Assembly (NCBI RefSeq): GCF_042662225.1
Contig: NZ_JBHSYQ010000015.1
Location: forward strand, 186,001 to 250,000
Length of the DNA stretch: 64,000 bases
Direction of reading: 5' to 3'
Source: Nibribacter roseus
GTDB lineage: Bacteria > Bacteroidota > Bacteroidia > Cytophagales > Hymenobacteraceae
How positions within the stretch are numbered: position 1 is the stretch's first letter; every line of letters begins with the position of its first letter. Of the stretch, positions 25,572 to 33,321 are shown piece by piece. The notes beneath the pieces are model-generated. The model did not search any database. It was not told the DNA's origin and saw nothing but the letters and a program-made list of their open reading frames with translations. A program made the position numbers and the translations under genes.

Positions 25572-27275
25572 ATGATCACATCAAATGCAAAGGAGAGAAC
25601 TGACTTGGCTGGCCTGACCCAACAGCACCAGGCACTTTTAGACCGTGCTGTTCAGGCTTTACATGAACGTACGTTTTATTCACAATATCCTGAACATCCT
25701 TCGCCGGCTATTTATGGCGAGGGAGCAGATAAAGCCGGCCTAGAAAAGTATAATCAATTAGTAGGCAAAAAGTTTGAGGAATTGCAGCAAGGATACCCGC
25801 AAACATGGGTAGGGCAGGAGGAATCTCCTTACGAGCAGGAAAGCCTGAGCATTACTTACCCATTTTATGAAGTTGATACCTTAATTCAGCAAGGCCAGGA
25901 ATCTTTTGATGTCTGGAGAAAACTTTCACCGTTAGAGCGAGCTTCGGTCTTGATAGAGTCATTAGAGCGGGTAAAAGAACGCTTTTTTGAGATTGCGTAT
26001 GCCACTATGCACACAACAGGGCAGGCGTTTATGATGTCTTTTCAGGCGTCAGGGCCCCACGCCGCAGACAGGGCCTTGGAAGCCGTTGCCGCCGGTTATG
26101 AAGAGCAGACTCGTTTTCCGGAAACACAGGTGTGGGAGAAGCCAATGGGTAAGTTCAACATTAAGCTGAACAAGTCTTGGAGAGCAGTGCCAAAAGGGTT
26201 GGGGCTGGTAGTTGGCTGTTCCACGTTCCCTACCTGGAACACAGTGCCCGGTATGTATGCCAGTCTGGTGACGGGTAACCCAGTGATAGTGAAACCCCAC
26301 CCTAAAGCCATATTGCCTATCGCCATTGTTATAGCGGAGTTGCAGAAGGTGCTAACCGAAAACGGACTTCCACCGGCAATTTGCCAGTTGGCTGTAGACC
26401 CAGATGATAAATTAATCACCAAAGACCTGGCTGAACACCCTGCTATAAAACTAATTGACTATACCGGAGGCTCGGCATTCGGTAATTATTTAGAAAGCCT
26501 GCAGGGTAAAACTGTATTCACTGAAAAAGCAGGGGTAAATTCTGTTATTTTAGATTCAGTTGAAGATTTAGACAAGGTAGCTCAGAACCTGGCGTTCTCT
26601 TTGACCCTTTACTCTGGCCAAATGTGTACTGCCCCACAAAACTTCTTTATTCCTTCATCTGGAATAAAAGTTGGCGAGGAGATAGTGCCTTACGAGCAGG
26701 TGGTTCAGAAACTGGCAGAGGCAATTACAGAGCTGGTGAATAACCCTAAAGCAGGTCCACATGTGTTAGGTTCTATTCAGAATCCGGCCACCCAGCAAAG
26801 GGTAAGCCAGTTGCAGAATATGAAAGGAAGGTCTGTGTTAGACACCTGTGAAATTGTAAACCCTGCCTTTGCAAATGCCCGCATTTGTACTCCTGTTTTA
26901 TATGAAGTAGAGGCTTCAGACAAAGATGTATACAGCCAGGAGCTTTTTGGGCCAATTTCTCTGATTATAAAAACCAGAGATACCCAAGAATCTATTGAGG
27001 TGGCTAAGCAAATGGCACTAGAGCACGGAGCTATCTCCTGCGGAGCCTACACCACTGATGCCGCGTTAAAGGAACAGATTATGGATCAGATGGGCTTGGC
27101 CGGGACTCCGGTTAGCTTTAACCTGACGGGAGGTATTTACCTGAACCAGAACGCAGCTTTTTCAGATTTCCATGTCACAGGAGGTAACCCCGCTGGAAAT
27201 GCCTCATTCACTAACCCCGAATTTGTAATCAAACGCTTTACCTGGGTTGGCTTCAGAGAACCTGCCATAGACTAA
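25572..27275 (+). CDS. paaN: PaaN-type aldehyde dehydrogenase (phenylacetic acid degradation family)
   Basis: 567-residue aldehyde dehydrogenase of the PaaN family. The NAD-binding region VVGCSTFPTWNTVPG is near residue 215, the conserved Glu is in FTEKAGVNSVI near 315, and the catalytic Cys352 is in YSGQMCTAPQN. It lacks the enoyl-CoA hydratase half found in proteobacterial PaaZ. In pathways where it has been placed, PaaN is tied to ring-opening steps of phenylacetyl-CoA breakdown. No other paa gene is in the window, so the assignment to that pathway here is by family only. Confidence 0.88.
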   Translation: MITSNAKERTDLAGLTQQHQALLDRAVQALHERTFYSQYPEHPSPAIYGEGADKAGLEKYNQLVGKKFEELQQGYPQTWVGQEESPYEQESLSITYPFYEVDTLIQQGQESFDVWRKLSPLERASVLIESLERVKERFFEIAYATMHTTGQAFMMSFQASGPHAADRALEAVAAGYEEQTRFPETQVWEKPMGKFNIKLNKSWRAVPKGLGLVVGCSTFPTWNTVPGMYASLVTGNPVIVKPHPKAILPIAIVIAELQKVLTENGLPPAICQLAVDPDDKLITKDLAEHPAIKLIDYTGGSAFGNYLESLQGKTVFTEKAGVNSVILDSVEDLDKVAQNLAFSLTLYSGQMCTAPQNFFIPSSGIKVGEEIVPYEQVVQKLAEAITELVNNPKAGPHVLGSIQNPATQQRVSQLQNMKGRSVLDTCEIVNPAFANARICTPVLYEVEASDKDVYSQELFGPISLIIKTRDTQESIEVAKQMALEHGAISCGAYTTDAALKEQIMDQMGLAGTPVSFNLTGGIYLNQNAAFSDFHVTGGNPAGNASFTNPEFVIKRFTWVGFREPAID

Positions 27276-27300
27276 GTTTATTCACTTTATTAGAATTGTT

Positions 27301-27352
27301 CAGGAGTCGTTTTAGGGCTGTTTTTTGAAAAACAGCCTTAAAACGACTCCTG
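27301..27352. repeat. Dispersed 36-bp palindrome, copy 6, extended and acting as paaN terminator
   Basis: The core (27309-27344; left arm GTTTTAGGGCTGTTTTT, right arm AAAAACAGCCTTAAAAC) is extended by matching CAGGAGTC/GACTCCTG flanks to a 52-bp palindrome with one mismatch. The T-run GGTTTTTTA follows immediately, so this copy has the form of an intrinsic terminator for paaN. Confidence 0.8.
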
Positions 27353-27562
27353 GTTTTTTAACGGGCTGTATGATTTCAAAATTTAACTTACCGTTGTCTC
27401 TATGTCTATTATTGATAATTATAGTATAAATTCTATTTGTCTAAAGATTTGCATGAGAGCTTGTGAAGTCATAGATAACTTTTCTATATTAGATTGATAT
27501 GAAATTTTATAGCTATAATACCCCTAAAAGGCTATTTAAATAGAATCATTAAAAGATTTGTA

Positions 27563-29437
27563 ATGATGATACCTAAAAAGGGATCTGGAGACCAACTGTC
27601 GGTGCAGGGAAATAGCCACGAGGGATATTACAGAATTTTATTTGAGAACAATCCCTTGCCCATGTGGGTGTTTGCTACTCACAACCTCCGGTTTTTGATG
27701 GTGAACGAGGCTGCGGTGAAGTTGTACGGTTATAGCAGAGAGGAATTTATGCAGATGACCATCAAAGACATCAGGCGCTCTTCTGATGTCGCAGACCTGA
27801 TGGAGATGGTCAATTCTGACCGAGATGATTTTAATCAATCAGGGGAGTGGACCCACCTGAAGAAAGATGGTACTCTTATGCATGTTGAAGTTGATTCTCA
27901 TGTATTGCCAGAGGTAGAGGGTATAGCTAGGCGCCTGGTGGTGGTACATGACATCACCGCCAGAGTAATAGCTGAAACGAAGCTGAAAGAGGCTGAGGCT
28001 ATGGCCAGTTCTATTCTGCAGAATATCGTAGAAATAGTTTTCTCGTTCAATGAGAAAATGGAAATGACCTATGTAAGTCCGCAGTGCTACGCTACCCTAG
28101 GTTATAGGCCGGAGCAGTTTTACCAAGACAAGTATTTGTGGTTCAACATTGTTCATCCGGAAGACCGCAAACTATTTGAAATTGCCTTGCCCCAATTAAA
28201 GAAAACAGGAGAGCAGATGCAGATAGAGTACCGGGTCATGACTGCTGCCGGAGAAGAGCGATGGGCCATTACCCGTTGTACGGCTACTCTAGACGAAAAC
28301 GGTAAAATGATCAGAATGGATGGCAGCGCACATGACATTACTGAACAAAAGCAAACCCAAGAGCGCCTGAAATTTGCCGATTTTTCTATTGAGAGAGCCT
28401 CTGAAGCCTTTATATGGGTAAGGTCTGATGCTCAGGTAATGCGGGTGAACAGGGCTGCCTGCACCATGTTGGGGTATTCAGAGGAAGAGTTTCTGAAACT
28501 TAAAGTTTTTGACTTCAATACAAACTTTTTCTCTGAAAATTGGGGAGAACATTGGCAAGCCTTAGAAGAGGCTAAAAGCCTTGTGTTCGAAAGTTCTCTC
28601 AAAAGCAAAGATGGACAGATTCGTCCTGTAGAAATTCAATTAAACTATTTCACCTTCAATAATGAGGCCTATAGCTTCAGCTCAATAAGAGATATAACTG
28701 ATCGTAAAAAGGTAGAAGGTGAAAAAGAAAATTTAACGGAAGAAACAATCAGGCAGAATGAGCATCTGCAGCAATTTGCTTATATAGTATCACATAACTT
28801 AAGAGCTCCGGTGGCTAATATTGTTGGCCTCCTTAGCTTGTACAATTATAAAGATGCCTCTGATCCACTCAACCAGATGCTGGTAAACAAGTTGGAGCGG
28901 ACAAGCCACCGTTTAGATGCAACAATAAAGGACCTGAACGAGATTTTAACTATCAGAAACACTTCAAACCAAGACCTGGAGGAAGTAAGTTTAGAAACGG
29001 TGCTGGCGGAGGTCCAGGAAGAGTTGGGGCCGGAGTTAAGCAGGAGCGAAGCAACCATCAAGGCAAATTTTAGCGGCGGCTCAACAGTTCTTGGAGTGAA
29101 AGGATATATAAATAGTATTTTTTTTAACTTGACCTCCAATGCGATAAAGTATCGTGCACCAGATAGGAATTTGGAAATTCATATTTATACCGTATTTTCA
29201 AACGACGTTTTATGTCTGCATTACCAAGACAATGGCTTGGGCATAGATTTAGCAAAGCAACGCCAGAAGTTATTTGGTTTGTACCGCCGGTTTCATCCTC
29301 ACATTGAAGGGAAGGGATTAGGCCTGCACATGACCAAAATACAGATAGAAAGCATTGGCGGAAGAATAGAGGTAGACAGTACCGTAAACGTAGGAACCAC
29401 ATTCAAAGTATTTTTTCAAGTACCGGCAAAGAAATGA
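27563..29437 (+). CDS. PAS domain-containing sensor histidine kinase
   Basis: Soluble sensor kinase of 624 residues with no membrane segment or signal peptide. Three PAS domains are visible at about residues 18-135, 145-260 and 270-385 (motifs such as NEAAVKLYGYSREEF and NRAACTMLGYSEEEF). A dimerisation/phosphoacceptor helix contains His411 in VSHNLRAP. The HATPase domain has the N-box NLTSNAIKY, DNGLGID and GKGLGLHMTK. The stop overlaps the start of the response regulator gene (ATGA), so the two are co-translated partners. The 287-bp region upstream shows no clear promoter. The ligand is unknown. Confidence 0.95.
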   Translation: MMIPKKGSGDQLSVQGNSHEGYYRILFENNPLPMWVFATHNLRFLMVNEAAVKLYGYSREEFMQMTIKDIRRSSDVADLMEMVNSDRDDFNQSGEWTHLKKDGTLMHVEVDSHVLPEVEGIARRLVVVHDITARVIAETKLKEAEAMASSILQNIVEIVFSFNEKMEMTYVSPQCYATLGYRPEQFYQDKYLWFNIVHPEDRKLFEIALPQLKKTGEQMQIEYRVMTAAGEERWAITRCTATLDENGKMIRMDGSAHDITEQKQTQERLKFADFSIERASEAFIWVRSDAQVMRVNRAACTMLGYSEEEFLKLKVFDFNTNFFSENWGEHWQALEEAKSLVFESSLKSKDGQIRPVEIQLNYFTFNNEAYSFSSIRDITDRKKVEGEKENLTEETIRQNEHLQQFAYIVSHNLRAPVANIVGLLSLYNYKDASDPLNQMLVNKLERTSHRLDATIKDLNEILTIRNTSNQDLEEVSLETVLAEVQEELGPELSRSEATIKANFSGGSTVLGVKGYINSIFFNLTSNAIKYRAPDRNLEIHIYTVFSNDVLCLHYQDNGLGIDLAKQRQKLFGLYRRFHPHIEGKGLGLHMTKIQIESIGGRIEVDSTVNVGTTFKVFFQVPAKK

Positions 29438-29844
29438 GTAAGTACCAGAAGGTTTTTTTGATAGATGATGATGAGATCCACAATTTCTTATGTGAGAGTG
29501 TCATCAGGAATCATCAGTTTGCTTCATCAGTTTCTAGCTTTCTTTGGGCAGAAGAGGCTCTAGAGGCATTAACAAAAATAACGGAGCAAGACCCAGCTGG
29601 CTTTCCGGAAATTATTTTCCTGGACATTAACATGCCGGGTATGGACGGTTGGGAGTTTATAGAGGAATATAAGAAGCTACCCAATGAGCTGACCCAGAAC
29701 TGTCTGTTGTTCGTGCTTTCCTCGGCGGTAGATAAGAATGATATCACACATGCCCGTAACTTGTCAGAGGTGTCAGACTTCTTCTCTAAGCCCCTCACTA
29801 CAGATATTTTGAACATTATTTCAGAACACTATACCGCCACTTAA
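29434..29844 (+). CDS. Single-domain response regulator
   Basis: A stand-alone receiver domain of 136 residues. Acidic pocket DDD at 11-13, phosphoacceptor Asp64 in IIFLDINMPGMDGWEF, Ser/Thr switch in LFVLSSA, and conserved Lys in FFSKPLTTD. There is no output domain, so it must act by protein contact, phosphotransfer or as a phosphate sink. It is translationally coupled to the upstream kinase and followed by a perfect terminator. This Rcp1/CheY-like type commonly partners PAS kinases in Bacteroidetes. Confidence 0.95.
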   Translation: MSKYQKVFLIDDDEIHNFLCESVIRNHQFASSVSSFLWAEEALEALTKITEQDPAGFPEIIFLDINMPGMDGWEFIEEYKKLPNELTQNCLLFVLSSAVDKNDITHARNLSEVSDFFSKPLTTDILNIISEHYTAT

Positions 29845-29860
29845 TACAGGGTAGATAGAT

Positions 29861-29908
29861 AAAAACGGTACAGGCTGTGGGTTACTCACCAGCCTGTACC
29901 GTTTTTTT
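29861..29908 (+). terminator. Terminator of the kinase/regulator pair
   Basis: Perfect 17-base stem (AAAAACGGTACAGGCTG and complement) with a 12-base loop and a trailing T-run, 17 bases past the stop codon. Confidence 0.85.
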
Positions 29909-29979
29909 ATTCGCAGAATTGTTGTGTTTTTTTGTACAGTAGAACTACACCAGCTTAATGTTGAAGCTCTGGCAGGTGC

Positions 29980-30015
29980 ATTTTAGCCTTGTTTTAGAAA
30001 AACCAGTGCTAAAAC
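29980..30015. repeat. Dispersed 36-bp palindrome, copy 7
   Basis: Left arm ATTTTAGCCTTGTTTT, loop AGA, right arm AAAACCAGTGCTAAAAC. Its right end covers the stop codon (30009-30011) and the last codon of the neighbouring minus-strand gene, so here the element supplies coding sequence. Confidence 0.7.
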
Positions 30016-30305
30016 ATCTTTTTGATACTCTCGCCTAAATCATCAATGCTGTTTTTGATTTCTTTCCATGTCCCTTCATTCGCACTGGAGGTATCGTTCA
30101 GCTTGCCCGCAATCAAAGCACGTTTGGCTTCAAGGGCGGCAATGTGCTCATGGTAGGTATTGTTTGAATCAGCAGTGGTGGCGTTGGCTCTACCTTGCAG
30201 TACCTTTATTTTATTATCTAACTCCTCCAGGCTTTGCCTTATCTCTTTCTCATTTAAGTGCTGAGGAGCCCGCATATTTTCTGGTTTCATGTTATAGGTA
30301 TCCAT
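30009..30305 (-). CDS. Small coiled-coil protein of unknown function
   Basis: 98 residues, no signal peptide, charged and predicted mostly helical: RQSLEELDNKIKVLQGRA and HIAALEAKRALIAGKL read as two coiled-coil segments. WKEIKNSIDDLGESIKK follows at the C-terminus and resembles the amphipathic end of small stress-response coiled-coil proteins. I cannot name the family. The gene is convergent with the kinase/regulator pair and divergent from the potassium transporter genes. Its stop codon lies inside a copy of the 36-bp palindrome. Confidence 0.75.
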   Translation of the reverse strand: MDTYNMKPENMRAPQHLNEKEIRQSLEELDNKIKVLQGRANATTADSNNTYHEHIAALEAKRALIAGKLNDTSSANEGTWKEIKNSIDDLGESIKKMF

Positions 30306-30342
30306 AGTAGTCGTTTTTGGGTTATCATTAATATTTAAGTAC

Positions 30343-30356
30343 TTTGGCGCGCCAAA
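30343..30356. promoter_or_regulatory. Perfect 14-bp palindrome in the divergent region before ktrB
   Basis: TTTGGCGCGCCAAA, an exact inverted repeat, lies between the divergent small-protein and transporter genes, in an otherwise AT-rich stretch. It could be an operator; the preceding TACTTTG resembles a -7 box. No regulator can be assigned. Confidence 0.3.
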
Positions 30357-30443
30357 AATGTTCTGAATTTAACTGCTCCAGAATATTGAAGTAGGAAATG
30401 CTTAGGAGCGAAAGATTACGTCAGAACATGGTATTACGCACGC

Positions 30444-32267
30444 ATGAAACAACAGAAGGGCAATTTCTCTAAAAAGTTTTGGCAGGAAGATTTCCCTGGC
30501 TTACCAGTAGTCACAAAATGGTTAGATAACTTTCTGCTAAACTTAAGTGGGGTAGGCCTGCTGGTTTTTATTTATGATATAGGTTTTGAGCATGCTGCTT
30601 ATGAGCCTCCAATCCTGCTTTTTTTCTACAATTTCTTGTTTGGTGCTGTTCTTCTGAGCCTAGGTATACGCACTTGGCTCATGCTGAAAAATAAACACCG
30701 GCATCCGTCGCTAATTTTTGAAGGACTGCTCTTGGGATTTATGCTGGTAGCGGTAGTGGCCCGCGTTATTCTACGGTACAAAATAACCAGTGCCAGTACA
30801 CTCTTGCGTGTATTTGAAGCAAATGAGTTGATCTACGGAATTATCTTTTATGTCTTTTTTGTAGAGTTCTCTAAGAAAACGCTGCTGTTTTATAGATCTA
30901 GTTACCACCCGGCGCAGCTTTTTGTCCTCAGCTTTTTGGTTTTAATTGCCATAGGCACAGGTTTACTGCTATTGCCACAGGCAACGTATGTTCCAATTAG
31001 TTTTATTGATGCCTTGTTTACCTCTACAAGTGCCGTATGCGTAACGGGCCTTATTACCTTAGACACGGCTACTGTCTTTACACCCACAGGTAAAGTCATT
31101 ATTCTTATTCTCATCCAGGTTGGAGCTTTGGGTATTATGACCTTTGCCAGTTTTTTCGGCATTTTCTTTCAGGGTTCTTCGCTCAAAAGTTCTTTGTTTA
31201 TGAAAGACTGGATAAACGAAGAAAACCTAAGCCAAATAACCCGCACCCTCTTTAAAATAGTAAGTATCTCCTTAGGCATAGAAATGCTGGGAGCAGTTTT
31301 AGTTTATTTTTCCATAAGTAGTTTGCCACCGGACATTATTCCGGACCGGCTAAGCTTTTCTGTTTTTCACTCTATCTCTGCCTTCTGCAACGCCGGCTTT
31401 TCTACTTTAAGTTTAGGTTTGTATGACCCAGCTATCAGGTTTAACTATAACATGCAGCTGGTGTTGGCCTTCTTGATTATTATGGGTGGTTTAGGCTTTC
31501 CTATAGTGTTTCAATTATACCGGAGCGGCCGCCAGACTGTAAAGCAATTCTTCTATGGTTTTGTAAACAAGAAAATGGTAAAACACCCGCCCAGACTATT
31601 TAATGTAAATACGAGGCTGGTAGGTATCACTACCTTTATATTATTGGCGGCGGGTATGTTTTTATATTTTATTCTGGAATATAACAACACCTTGGCAGAG
31701 CATTCGCTGACCGGAAAAATAGTGGGAGCTTTCTTTGGGGCAGTGACACCCCGTACCGCCGGATTCAATACGGTAGATATGGCCTCTCTCTCAGCTCCAA
31801 CTGTTTTGCTGTACCTGTTGCTGATGTGGATTGGCGCCTCTCCGGCCTCAGTAGGGGGTGGTATCAAAACCACCACGTTCGCCGTGGCAATGCTTAATAT
31901 ATTCAGTCTGGCACGTGGAAAAGACCGTGTGGAGGTGTTCAGGCGCGAAATTGAGGCGGAGACGGTACAAAAAGCGTTTGCCATAGTTTTACTTTCTTTG
32001 TTAGTTATTGGGCTTTCAGTCTTTCTTATCACCGTGTTTGACCCAGAGCTTGACTTGTCGGCTGTTGCGTTTGAAAGTTTCTCTGGGTTTAGTACTGTAG
32101 GCCTTTCATTAGGCATAACGCCTTCTTTAAGCACACCAAGTAAGTTTGTCATGGTTATAACCATGTTTTTAGGTAGAGTTGGTACACTTACTTTGATTAT
32201 TGGGCTTTTCCGGCAGGTAGCTTCATTGCGCTACAGGTATCCTAAAGAAACCATTATCATTACTTAA
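30444..32267 (+). CDS. TrkH/KtrB-family potassium channel subunit
   Basis: Integral membrane potassium transporter of 607 residues. Four pore repeats are recognisable by their selectivity-filter segments: TSTSAVCVTGLITLDT, HSISAFCNAGFSTLS, GAVTPRTAGFNTVD and ESFSGFSTVGLSLG. About 150 residues with four extra hydrophobic helices precede the first pore repeat, making it longer than Bacillus KtrB (about 450). It is followed after 9 bases by a KtrA-type regulatory subunit, with which it would form the gated complex. Confidence 0.94.
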   Translation: MKQQKGNFSKKFWQEDFPGLPVVTKWLDNFLLNLSGVGLLVFIYDIGFEHAAYEPPILLFFYNFLFGAVLLSLGIRTWLMLKNKHRHPSLIFEGLLLGFMLVAVVARVILRYKITSASTLLRVFEANELIYGIIFYVFFVEFSKKTLLFYRSSYHPAQLFVLSFLVLIAIGTGLLLLPQATYVPISFIDALFTSTSAVCVTGLITLDTATVFTPTGKVIILILIQVGALGIMTFASFFGIFFQGSSLKSSLFMKDWINEENLSQITRTLFKIVSISLGIEMLGAVLVYFSISSLPPDIIPDRLSFSVFHSISAFCNAGFSTLSLGLYDPAIRFNYNMQLVLAFLIIMGGLGFPIVFQLYRSGRQTVKQFFYGFVNKKMVKHPPRLFNVNTRLVGITTFILLAAGMFLYFILEYNNTLAEHSLTGKIVGAFFGAVTPRTAGFNTVDMASLSAPTVLLYLLLMWIGASPASVGGGIKTTTFAVAMLNIFSLARGKDRVEVFRREIEAETVQKAFAIVLLSLLVIGLSVFLITVFDPELDLSAVAFESFSGFSTVGLSLGITPSLSTPSKFVMVITMFLGRVGTLTLIIGLFRQVASLRYRYPKETIIIT

Positions 32268-32276
32268 CATCAAATT

Positions 32277-32963
32277 ATGCGCTATATAGTTGTAGGTCTG
32301 GGGTATTTTGGATCATCTCTGTCTATTAGATTAACTGAAATGGGACACGAAGTAATAGCCGTGGACCTTAATATGCACAAGGTAGAACAGTACAAAAACA
32401 GGGTTACCCACACGGTAAGTCTCGACGCTAGCGATATTCAGTCCCTTTCTACATTACCCATTGCCGAAACAGACATTGTGATTGTGGGGATTGGGGAAGA
32501 CTTCGGGGCTTCGGTTATGGCTACGGCAATATTCAAGCAGCTAGGAGCGAAGCGACTTATGAGCCGGGCCATCTCACCCCTTCACCAGACGGTACTGGAA
32601 GCCATTGGGGTGCATGAAATTATCAGACCTGAGCAGGAAAGTGCTGAGCGATTGGCCAAAAAGCTGGAAATGCGTGGAGTAATCGATTCATTTGACCTGG
32701 CTGAAGATTACAACATCATTGAAGCCACCGTGCCTGCGCGGTATGTGGGGAAAACCATTGCCCAATCTAACTTCAGGGAAAAATATCAAGTGAACGTGCT
32801 TACCATTCTCCGTCACAAAGAAAGCCGCAATATATTCGGGAATAAACAGCTGAAACCATCTGTACTTGGGGTGGTAAGTGGCGATACCATCTTTGAAGAA
32901 GGCGACATTTTAGTAGTGTTCGGGAAAATACAAGACATTGACCGCCTGTTGCACGAAAGATAA
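32277..32963 (+). CDS. KtrA/TrkA-type potassium uptake regulatory protein
   Basis: Cytoplasmic gating ring subunit of 228 residues. The N-terminal RCK Rossmann domain (YIVVGLGYFGSSL at the start, acidic VIAVDLN after the second strand) binds ATP/ADP or NAD(H). The C-terminal RCK_C domain begins near residue 140. One Rossmann plus one RCK_C domain is the KtrA form, rather than the duplicated E. coli TrkA. It lies 9 bases after the channel gene in the same operon. No terminator hairpin was found after it. Confidence 0.94.
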   Translation: MRYIVVGLGYFGSSLSIRLTEMGHEVIAVDLNMHKVEQYKNRVTHTVSLDASDIQSLSTLPIAETDIVIVGIGEDFGASVMATAIFKQLGAKRLMSRAISPLHQTVLEAIGVHEIIRPEQESAERLAKKLEMRGVIDSFDLAEDYNIIEATVPARYVGKTIAQSNFREKYQVNVLTILRHKESRNIFGNKQLKPSVLGVVSGDTIFEEGDILVVFGKIQDIDRLLHER

Positions 32964-33321
32964 AAGTGGTGGCAGATACTGTTATGGGGTAGGAAGGTGC
33001 TTTTGCATTGTCCAGCCTAACTTCTCTTGATCAGGGTTTTTCTTTTTTTTGCTGAAAGATTTTTGATGAGTCTTTTCTTAAAGAGGTGTTCAGAAGGTGA
33101 GCAATTTGTGAATCTTAATTGATGGTAAAGTAAGATCAAAGAAGGAGTTTCTTTATTTTAAAAATTATGTTAAGCAATAGTAAATCCGTGTAGAAATATC
33201 CTCCAGAGAAGGAACAACAAGTAGAATCACGATGTTCTAAAATGCTACACAATCCTCTACAAGTATTTTATTAAGCTTAGGGGTGGCTTGTAGTTTATCA
33301 ACTAGAAAAGAAAAAGTAAGA
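32964..33321. other. 358-bp gap before mutS2 with no recognised feature
   Basis: AT-rich, with T-runs near 33045 that could end the potassium operon. I found no gene, no exact TAnnTTTG box and no copy of the 36-bp palindrome. Confidence 0.5.

Noticed and set aside
30343..30356. The GGCGCGCC-containing palindrome as a possible restriction or integration site.
   Set aside because: It is only a 14-bp inverted repeat in a divergent promoter region; nothing suggests integration. Kept as a weak operator candidate only.
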